Source of the DNA: an uncultured Clostridia bacterium
GTDB taxonomy: Bacteria > Bacillota > Clostridia > Oscillospirales > Ruminococcaceae
Length of the DNA stretch: 12,994 nucleotides
NCBI GenBank assembly: GCA_937901465.1
Contig: CALGTU010000091.1
Span: 1 to 12,994 of the forward strand
Reading direction: 5' to 3'
Shown piece after piece: positions 1-5,638 of the stretch. The first letter of the stretch is position 1, and each line of letters begins with the position of its first letter. The notes beneath the pieces were generated by a model, which saw only the letters and a list, made by a program, of their open reading frames with translations, did no database searches and had not been told where the DNA came from. The translations under genes and the position numbers were made by a program.

Positions 1-876
1 TCCGATGAAGAAAACGGAAACACTCTCGAAAAAATGGATTTCACTCTGCCGTTCGGTCAGATAATAGATGTCGATGGTATTGATGACAGTTATGATACAA
101 CAGTTTCAGCGAATATACTTGGGTGTGAACTTTCTCCTGAAGAAAACAGCGAAGGCGAAATAAAAACAGTGTCCGTTGAAACTGAAATATGCCTTACAGT
201 AGTCGCAGTGAGAAATAACAGTATCCGTATAGTGTCTGATGCTTATTCAACTACATATCCTTGCGAATGTGTAAAATCTGAATGTCTGGTAAGAACATCA
301 CCTGAAAGATGCTGTGAAATTCATATAGAACGCATCATAGTAAAGGTTGATGATAATAATATTTCATCAGTTTATGATGCATGGAGCCGTGTTAAGAATA
401 GTTCTGTAATAACAGATACTGAAAACGGAACGGTTACTCTTGCGATAAAACTTGTAAACTCGGTTATTGCGTGTGATAATAACGGAAAAACGGCTGTTTT
501 TGAAAATGAACATACCCTCGAACATAAATTCAGATGTAAGGATATAAACGATAAAACAACTATTATTCCTGATGTTGATGTTATTTCTGTAACCTATAAT
601 ATCGACGATAGCGGAAATATCGAGCTTAAATGCGAAGTAAGAATCTGTATCAATATCAGAAGAATTTATAAATTCAACGCAGTAACAGAAATCAAAATTG
701 ACGATACCTGTGAAAAAGAACAGGAAGATTATGCTCTCAAAATGTATTTTGCCGATGAGGGAGAAACTCTCTGGGATATCGCAAAGAAATATTCAACATC
801 AATAGAAGCGATAATGGAAGAAAATGATTGTCCTGAAAATTGCGGAAAAATTCTTCTTATTCCGATAGTATCCTGA
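1..876 (+). CDS. SipL-like spore morphogenesis protein, DUF3794 plus C-terminal LysM (5'-truncated by window edge)
   Basis: The frame is open to the left edge, and residues before the first ATG (position 34) read naturally into the domain, so the true start lies outside the window. Visible are 291 codons. The N-terminal part carries a DUF3794 signature (LPFGQIIDVDGI, about residues 15-26, followed by a beta-rich repeat to about 90); a second, more diverged beta-rich stretch fills the middle. The last ~46 residues are a LysM domain (YFADEGETLWDIAKKYS, ending ILLIPIVS). In Clostridioides difficile, SipL has DUF3794 plus a C-terminal LysM and binds SpoIVA to attach the coat layer to the forespore. 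Here spoIVA follows after 21 nt, which supports the same job. There is no transmembrane segment in the visible part. It could instead be another DUF3794/LysM protein, but the neighbour makes SipL the best guess. A mother-cell (SigE) expression pattern is inferred. Confidence 0.8.
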   Translation, partial: SDEENGNTLEKMDFTLPFGQIIDVDGIDDSYDTTVSANILGCELSPEENSEGEIKTVSVETEICLTVVAVRNNSIRIVSDAYSTTYPCECVKSECLVRTSPERCCEIHIERIIVKVDDNNISSVYDAWSRVKNSSVITDTENGTVTLAIKLVNSVIACDNNGKTAVFENEHTLEHKFRCKDINDKTTIIPDVDVISVTYNIDDSGNIELKCEVRICINIRRIYKFNAVTEIKIDDTCEKEQEDYALKMYFADEGETLWDIAKKYSTSIEAIMEENDCPENCGKILLIPIVS

Positions 877-897
877 TAAAAACGGAGGTAAAAACTT

Positions 898-2376
898 ATG
901 GTAAACAATAATATTTATAACGATATTTCAAAGCGTACCGACGGGGATATCTACATCGGGATAGTAGGCCCTGTAAGAACAGGTAAATCAACTTTTATAA
1001 AAAAGTTTATGGAAACTTTAGTTATTCCGAATATTGACAGTACATACCGTAAAGAACGCGCTATTGATGAACTTCCTCAATCCGCAGCAGGTAAAACAAT
1101 AATGACAACTGAGCCTAAATTCATTCCCGAAGAGGCGGTTGAAGTAAATCTTGAAAATGGTGCACATTTCAATGTACGTATGATAGATTGCGTAGGATAT
1201 ATAGTTCCGAGCAGTCTTGGATATATTGAAAACGAAATGCCAAGAATGGTAATGACTCCCTGGTTTGAAGAAGAAGTTCCTTTCAATATGGCAGCAGAAG
1301 TCGGAACACAGAAAGTAATAAGCGAACATTCGACAATAGGCATTGTTATAACAACCGACGGAAGCATTTCAGATATCCCTCGTGATGAGTATGAGGAATG
1401 TGAAGAGAGAGTTATTTCTGAACTCAAATCCATAAATAAACCTTTTGTAATTGTTATGAACAGTGCTGACCCTTATTCAAGACAAACAAGAGAACTGACA
1501 ACACAGTTATCCGAAAAATACGAAACCCCCGTTGTAGCAGTAAATTGCCTTGAATTATCTGAAGATGATATTAAAAATATTATGCAGGAAGTCTTATTTT
1601 CATTTCCTGTAAAAGAGATAAATATATCCTGCCCAAAATGGATAACATCTCTTAAAAAAGGAAACTGGCTCAAAGACGAAATCTTTACAGCGATAAGAGA
1701 ATCTGTTTCAGCCGTTTCAACGCTCAGGGATATTCAGTCTGCTGTTGAAAAAATGAAAGAGTGTCCTCATATTTCATCTGCTACAGTAAGCAGCACAGAT
1801 CTTGGTACAGGAAGCTCTGTAATATCTGTAAACTTATGTGATTCACTTTTCTATGAAATCATCAGCGAAGAAACGGGAATAGATATGAAATCCGAAAGCG
1901 ATCTTCTTCCTATCCTGAAAGAACTGACAAAAATCAAAGAAGAATATATTAAAATAGAAAGTGCACTCAAAGAGGCAGAGGCAACGGGTTACGGAATAGT
2001 TATGCCGTCTATCGAAGAGATGTCTTTAGAAGAACCTGAGATTATGAAACAGGGCGGAAGATACGGCGTAAGACTTAAAGCAAGTGCACCGAGTTTCCAT
2101 ATCATGAAAGCAACTATAAATACCGAGGTAGCCCCCATAGTCGGAAGCGAAAAGCAATCCGAAGAACTTGTTATGTATCTTCTCAAAGAGTTTGAAGATG
2201 CACCCCATAAGATATGGGAAAGCAATATTTTCGGAAAATCTCTTGATGACCTCGTCAATGAGGGGCTTCATACAAAACTTCATCATATGCCCGTCGAAGC
2301 GAGACTCAAACTTCAGGAAACCCTTGAACGTATCATAAACGAAGGTTGCAGCGGACTTATCTGTTTTATTCTTTAA
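898..2376 (+). CDS. spoIVA: SpoIVA, stage IV sporulation ATPase of the spore coat basement layer
   Basis: The 492-residue length equals the usual SpoIVA length. It is a TRAFAC-type ATPase that polymerises on the forespore outer surface in the mother cell and forms the platform for coat assembly. The Walker A motif GPVRTGKST is at residues 24-32, followed by the family-typical RAIDELPQSAAGKTIMTTEP region, a Walker B-like MIDCVGY near residue 100, and the Thr-rich sensor region ITTDGSISDIPRDEY. The protein ends with a hydrophobic SGLICFIL-type tail, as in family members. The start is set by a strong GGAGG site at 884-888. It lies 21 nt after the SipL-like gene and was probably co-transcribed with it; sporulation-specific SigE control is known for the family, but I could not identify a SigE promoter here. 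The gene ends just before a strong hairpin. Confidence 0.97.
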   Translation: MVNNNIYNDISKRTDGDIYIGIVGPVRTGKSTFIKKFMETLVIPNIDSTYRKERAIDELPQSAAGKTIMTTEPKFIPEEAVEVNLENGAHFNVRMIDCVGYIVPSSLGYIENEMPRMVMTPWFEEEVPFNMAAEVGTQKVISEHSTIGIVITTDGSISDIPRDEYEECEERVISELKSINKPFVIVMNSADPYSRQTRELTTQLSEKYETPVVAVNCLELSEDDIKNIMQEVLFSFPVKEINISCPKWITSLKKGNWLKDEIFTAIRESVSAVSTLRDIQSAVEKMKECPHISSATVSSTDLGTGSSVISVNLCDSLFYEIISEETGIDMKSESDLLPILKELTKIKEEYIKIESALKEAEATGYGIVMPSIEEMSLEEPEIMKQGGRYGVRLKASAPSFHIMKATINTEVAPIVGSEKQSEELVMYLLKEFEDAPHKIWESNIFGKSLDDLVNEGLHTKLHHMPVEARLKLQETLERIINEGCSGLICFIL

Positions 2377-2380
2377 AAAT

Positions 2381-2414
2381 AAAAACCTGAGAAGGATTTC
2401 TTCTCAGGTTTTTT
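2381..2414. terminator. Bidirectional intrinsic terminator between spoIVA and the GNAT gene
   Basis: The left arm CCTGAGAAG (2386-2394) pairs perfectly with CTTCTCAGG (2400-2408) around a 5-nt loop. A run of five A before and six T after extends the stem to 14 bp. The poly-A and poly-T flanks mean it can terminate transcripts from both convergent genes: spoIVA stops at 2376 and the minus-strand acetyltransferase stops at 2416. Confidence 0.93.
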
Positions 2415-2415
2415 G

Positions 2416-2973
2416 TTATTTAAGGTCGTTTTTTAAAAACCCACATATTGTAATGTCAATCAAGTTACCCCTGCATACCTCATATTGACGGAGTAATCCT
2501 TCTTTGGTAAATCCGAGGTTTTCGATAAGTTTTAGAGATGCGGTATTCATTGGCTCAACGTATGCTTCTACTCTGTTTATATCAGTTTCTCTGAAAATAA
2601 AATCAATTATCATTTTCAGAGCTTCGCTCATAAAGCCTTTGTTCCAATATTCGCGATTAAGTTCATATCCCATTTCCGCTTTCATATTTTCTTCTGAAAA
2701 CGCAAAAAATCCACAAGTTCCGATAAGCTTGCCATTTTCTTTAAGTTCAATACCCCATCTCATCATAGTTTTTTCAGAAAGACATTTTCTGAAAATTTCA
2801 ACTTGATTTACAGCATCATTTATAGAAGAAAAGGGAAGAAGGTCATAATACTTCATGACCTCTTTGTCTGAAAAAATTTCAAATATGTCATCAGCATCGG
2901 ATTCTTTTATCGGCCTTAATAAAAGGCGTTCAGATTCCAGTATAAGATTTTTATCAAATAAGTCTTTAATCAT
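2416..2973 (-). CDS. GNAT-family N-acetyltransferase (RimJ/RimL type)
   Basis: The 185-residue protein has the Acetyltransf_3 layout: ESERLLLRPIKESDADDIFEIFSD near residues 13-36, a central GKLIGTCGFF strand (81-90), EMGYELNREYWNKGFMSEAL (100-119) forming the acetyl-CoA loop, and NxxSLKLIENLGFTKEG (143-159) near the C terminus. Such enzymes move an acetyl group from acetyl-CoA to an amine, often a protein N terminus or a small molecule; the substrate here is not predictable. The frame extends 16 codons further upstream, but the ATG at 2973 has a GGAG site at suitable distance and begins directly at the domain, so I chose it. It lies downstream of the small minus-strand gene, separated by a possible terminator hairpin, and may depend on readthrough. 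Confidence 0.9.
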   Translation of the reverse strand: MIKDLFDKNLILESERLLLRPIKESDADDIFEIFSDKEVMKYYDLLPFSSINDAVNQVEIFRKCLSEKTMMRWGIELKENGKLIGTCGFFAFSEENMKAEMGYELNREYWNKGFMSEALKMIIDFIFRETDINRVEAYVEPMNTASLKLIENLGFTKEGLLRQYEVCRGNLIDITICGFLKNDLK

Positions 2974-2990
2974 ATTTTTTCTCCGTATAA

Positions 2991-3038
2991 AAATCAAAGC
3001 CATTTCTGATAAAAATACCAAAAATGACTTTGCGATTT
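2991..3038 (-). terminator. Possible terminator or attenuator between the small unassigned gene and the GNAT gene
   Basis: On the minus strand, immediately after the stop at 3041, the arms at 3022-3038 and 2991-3005 pair over about 14 bp with a 2-nt bulge and one G-U pair, leaving a loop of about 16 nt. A short T run follows. The stem is imperfect and the loop is large, so it may be a weak terminator that lets some transcription pass into the acetyltransferase gene. Confidence 0.45.
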
Positions 3039-3040
3039 TT

Positions 3041-3472
3041 TTACATTACAGCTTCAAACTTCTGATACTGATTTTCAACAAAATCTCTGTAAAGCTGAGT
3101 TCCTAATGTAAGGAAGAGCTTAGGATCGAATTTTTCGGGTTCAGCAACATAAGTATAAGTGAAATAAAGGTCGTCCTGTTCGCTGATGCAGTATTTGCAT
3201 ACTCTGTTGTAAGAGTTGAGTTCGTTCATGAGCTCAAGGATCTTGCCTCTCTTCTTCTTGTTTTCAACAGAACCGAATGTAACCATACAGTCGTTGTAGA
3301 TAGAAGCATCGAGTTTGAAAAGAATCTGTGAAGGAATACTTTCCTTCATAGGCTGGATTGAACGGAAGATAACATCGTTTTCTGCCATTCTGAATTCGAA
3401 TATAGGGCTGAGCTTTGCTTCATAAAGAACCTCTAAAAACTGGTCTTTTTTCTTATTAACTATAACGTCCAT
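3041..3472 (-). CDS. Small conserved-looking protein of unassigned function, possibly YbjN-like
   Basis: The protein has 143 residues, no signal peptide and no transmembrane segment, so it is probably cytoplasmic. I do not recognise it with certainty. The segment KRGKILELMNELNSYNRVCKYCISEQDDLYFTYTYV (about residues 73-108) resembles the YbjN / type III chaperone-like fold, where a helix bearing LNxLN precedes paired beta strands; this is a weak, pattern-level match. A strong AGGAGG site lies 7-12 nt upstream of the ATG at 3472, and a near-consensus promoter sits directly upstream, so it is very likely expressed. It lies downstream of the DnaD/DnaC-like operon on the same strand but has its own promoter. 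Its codon use (many GAAC/TTCA-type codons, CTT/CTG leucines) looks like that of a well-expressed gene. Confidence 0.75.
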   Translation of the reverse strand: MDVIVNKKKDQFLEVLYEAKLSPIFEFRMAENDVIFRSIQPMKESIPSQILFKLDASIYNDCMVTFGSVENKKKRGKILELMNELNSYNRVCKYCISEQDDLYFTYTYVAEPEKFDPKLFLTLGTQLYRDFVENQYQKFEAVM

Positions 3473-3492
3473 AAAAGCCTCCTGAAAGAGAT

Positions 3493-3530
3493 ATTATACC
3501 TTATTATACCATAAATTTTAAATAAATCAA
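3493..3530 (-). promoter_or_regulatory. SigA-type promoter of the small unassigned gene, with tandem -10 boxes
   Basis: Reading the minus strand: -35 TTGATT (3525-3530), a 16-bp spacer, -10 TATAAT (3503-3508), then a second TATAAT exactly 10 bp further on (3493-3498). The first pairing is close to consensus. The second box could give an alternative start or be fortuitous in AT-rich DNA. The -35 overlaps the stop codon of the upstream helicase-loader gene. Confidence 0.7.
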
Positions 3531-4483
3531 GATTTTTTTAATTTTTTAATCTGTCTTATGTCATTTCCGACAAATCTGAGGTATGTATACTCACCGAAAA
3601 TCCTTGATGCAACGCGGTCGTCGTATCTTTCTGATACATCATCAGTTGTAAGATTCGAGCTTATTATTGTCGGAAGGTTCCTGTTGATTCGGGCATTTAT
3701 TATGGTGTATATCGTTGAATGGTTAAAAGCGTTCTTCACTTCTGCACCAAGATCATCAAGAATAAGAAGATCAACAGATGTTATCATCGCAAGAGTATTT
3801 TTATCTGATTTTCCGTAATGTTCTTTTTCGATTTCATTAAGATAGTTTATAATCGAATCATAAGCAACATTATATCCCTTTGCGATAACTTCTTTTGCGA
3901 TTGATAGTGAAAGATGAGTCTTTCCGAGTCCTGTTTCTCCACACATAAACAGACTTTCCGAGTTTTTCGAGAAGTTCAAAGCATATTTTTTACAATATCC
4001 GAGAATTCTCGTCATAACATCGGCATCTTTGCCATCGTAAAAGAAAACATTGAAATCTTCAAAGCTACACATTTTGACACTTGAATTTTCATTGAAACTT
4101 TCAATTTTGATTTTTTCAACGATTTCGTTAAAGCATCTGCATCTTTTTCCTTCAAAAACCCCAGTATCACAGCATATATCACAAGTATAGTGTGTATCGA
4201 GATAATCAGAAGGATATCCGTTTGAGATAAGAAGATCGTTTTTAAGCTTCTGGCTTTCAAGGTTTTTCTGTCTGATTTTTTCTATCTGATTTTCTGCATC
4301 AGGGCTTTTGAGAATTACAACCTTTGCAAGCTCACATAATGTCGAAGATAGCTTTTCGTTTATTTCCCTGAATCCCGGAATTTTTTCTTCAAGCTGATTT
4401 TTTCTCTCTTCAGCATCACGCTCTGCTTTGATTTTTCTTTCGTTTATAATTCTTATAGCCTCGTTGTATATTTCGTTATTCAT
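3527..4483 (-). CDS. DnaC/DnaI-like replicative helicase-loader ATPase
   Basis: This is a 318-residue AAA+ protein of the IstB/DnaC ATP-binding group. The N-terminal half is charged and helical (1-90), followed by a likely zinc site: CxxCC (101-105) with C115 and C117 (KRCRCF). The ATPase core shows Walker A GETGLGKTH (182-190), Walker B LLILDDLGAE (239-248), and a sensor/arginine-finger region ERYDDRVASRI (285-295). Family members load the replicative helicase onto origin DNA. The gene overlaps the end of the DnaD-like gene by 8 nt, which indicates translational coupling and a shared job in initiation or restart. The start at 4483 is preferred over one 8 codons upstream because GGGAGG lies just ahead of it. 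The DnaD-like neighbour and zinc cluster argue against a transposon IstB; no transposase is adjacent. Confidence 0.93.
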   Translation of the reverse strand: MNNEIYNEAIRIINERKIKAERDAEERKNQLEEKIPGFREINEKLSSTLCELAKVVILKSPDAENQIEKIRQKNLESQKLKNDLLISNGYPSDYLDTHYTCDICCDTGVFEGKRCRCFNEIVEKIKIESFNENSSVKMCSFEDFNVFFYDGKDADVMTRILGYCKKYALNFSKNSESLFMCGETGLGKTHLSLSIAKEVIAKGYNVAYDSIINYLNEIEKEHYGKSDKNTLAMITSVDLLILDDLGAEVKNAFNHSTIYTIINARINRNLPTIISSNLTTDDVSERYDDRVASRIFGEYTYLRFVGNDIRQIKKLKKS

Positions 4484-5441
4484 TATTTCCTCCCAAATCA
4501 AGCGCAATTTGAGCTAATGTATCAAAATCATATGTCTTTTTCGATTTTTTCTGTTTAGGCTCTGCTTTTATTTTACTTTCTCCGATATCAACGCTTTCTT
4601 TATCGGTATATCCCTTTTCTTTCCAGTTAAAGAGTATTTTGTCTATATAGGCGAAAGAAAGCTTTCCTGTTGAATCTATATTTTTATCAAAAGCATATTC
4701 TATGAGTTCGTCAGAAAAATCTTCACTACACCATTTTTCGGCGTATCCACGTTCTCTCGTATTGAGTTTTCTTGATTCTATACCAAACATTCTTTTTACT
4801 TTTCTGAAGAAAACTTCCATTCTGCTCATACGGTTTATTTCTTCTTCGGCGGATTTTACATCATTTATGCCTTTTTCACACCATACTTTAGCGACAGCTT
4901 CTATATATCCTGCAGATAACTTGTCCGTCTCGCGACAATGTTGTAAAAGCATAATAACAACATCCGATGAAAGTCCCATATAATCATGAATCCAGACGAT
5001 AGCGCGTTGTTCAGTGTGGTTAAGCATTCTTGAATATATGCTTTCTGCTCTTTCAAAAAGGAATTTTATTTCTTTCGAATTTTCTATTCTGTCAGCGATC
5101 TGGGCAGGAGAAAGTTCGTGTCTTTCGGTTGTTTTTACCTTTTCTTTCGGAACAGAAACCGGTTTTGTTTCTTCTTTTTCAACAAATTGCATAGAGATAT
5201 TCTTTCCATCCGAAAGAACACCTATATTTTTCCAGAAAATCAATGCTTCTTCAACTGTTTCTTCTGTAATACCGAGTTTCTGTGAAATTTCCTCGGTTTT
5301 ACAGTGATGGTCGTTGTTGTATGATATGTAAAGAAGAACTTTTAGTTGTTCTCCGCTCGCGATTTTAAGGTTGTTTTCAGCAACAGAAACAGGAACAGCG
5401 AATATTCTTGTCCATTGTAAAGGGTTGAATTCGTAATCCAT
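4476..5441 (-). CDS. DnaD-like replication initiation protein with two DnaD domains
   Basis: The 321-residue protein has an N-terminal winged-helix-like region (about 25-95; EQLKVLLYISYN...KTEEISQKLGITEETVEEALIFWKNIGVL). Two DnaB_2/DnaD-type C-terminal modules follow: 125-200 (FERAESIYSRMLNHTEQRAIVWIHDYMGLSSDVV...AVAKVW) and 210-280 (ending SFAYIDKILFNWKEKGY, the typical Tyr...Trp end). A basic Lys-rich linker and tail close the protein. In Firmicutes, DnaD and DnaB proteins remodel origin or fork DNA and bring in the helicase-loader complex. Its overlap with the loader gene fits this. The start at 5441 has AAGGAG about 6 nt ahead, and an extended -10 promoter lies upstream. Confidence 0.93.
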   Translation of the reverse strand: MDYEFNPLQWTRIFAVPVSVAENNLKIASGEQLKVLLYISYNNDHHCKTEEISQKLGITEETVEEALIFWKNIGVLSDGKNISMQFVEKEETKPVSVPKEKVKTTERHELSPAQIADRIENSKEIKFLFERAESIYSRMLNHTEQRAIVWIHDYMGLSSDVVIMLLQHCRETDKLSAGYIEAVAKVWCEKGINDVKSAEEEINRMSRMEVFFRKVKRMFGIESRKLNTRERGYAEKWCSEDFSDELIEYAFDKNIDSTGKLSFAYIDKILFNWKEKGYTDKESVDIGESKIKAEPKQKKSKKTYDFDTLAQIALDLGGNNE

Positions 5442-5478
5442 AAATACTCCTTTTAAAGTAAAAATGATGCATAGAGAT

Positions 5479-5508
5479 ATTATAGCATACTTATACTTAA
5501 AATTCCAA
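5479..5508 (-). promoter_or_regulatory. SigA-type promoter of the DnaD-like / helicase-loader operon
   Basis: On the minus strand: -35 TTGGAA (5503-5508), an 18-bp spacer, and TGC directly before -10 TATAAT (5479-5484), which makes an extended -10. The start codon lies about 40 nt downstream. It is divergent from the lon promoter about 50 bp away; the AT-rich stretch between them shows no other clear element. Confidence 0.75.
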
Positions 5509-5555
5509 TAATTTTTTAAATAATTTTATATATTATTTTTACAATTAAAAATAAC

Positions 5556-5584
5556 TTGCAAAATTCCTTATAATGTACTATAAT
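5556..5584 (+). promoter_or_regulatory. SigA-type promoter of the lon-engB-lysA cluster
   Basis: -35 TTGCAA (5556-5561), a 17-bp spacer and a perfect -10 TATAAT (5579-5584), about 54 nt before the lon start. I looked for CIRCE and CtsR operators, which often control heat-shock genes in Firmicutes, and saw neither. Confidence 0.8.
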
Positions 5585-5592
5585 AATTTAAT

Positions 5593-5616
5593 ATGGTGCT
5601 TTAAAATATAGCATCA
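5593..5616 (+). promoter_or_regulatory. Imperfect inverted repeat in the lon leader
   Basis: ATGGTGCT (5593-5600) and AGCATCAA (5609-5616) are inverted repeats matching at 6 of 8 positions around an 8-nt AT-rich centre, just downstream of the -10 box and before the ribosome site. The placement is right for a repressor operator or a small leader hairpin. No known family motif was recognised, and AT-rich DNA gives such repeats by chance. Confidence 0.25.
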
Positions 5617-5638
5617 ATGTCTGCGGAGGTGAATGTTA

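Noticed and set aside
1018..1433. Two overlapping minus-strand open frames inside spoIVA
   Set aside because: Both lie opposite a full-length, family-typical SpoIVA coding sequence and show no recognisable domain.
2504..3106. Plus-strand open frames opposite the GNAT gene and the end of the small unassigned gene
   Set aside because: They are shadows of minus-strand genes, low in complexity and without ribosome sites.
3527..4483. The helicase-loader ATPase as an IstB transposition helper
   Set aside because: No IstA-type transposase or terminal inverted repeats are nearby, and it overlaps a DnaD-like gene and carries a cysteine cluster, which fit replication.
5569..5574. A first TATAAT in the lon upstream region
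   Set aside because: It lies only 7 bp from the TTGCAA -35 box, so it cannot pair with it; the TATAAT at 5579-5584 has the right 17-bp spacing.
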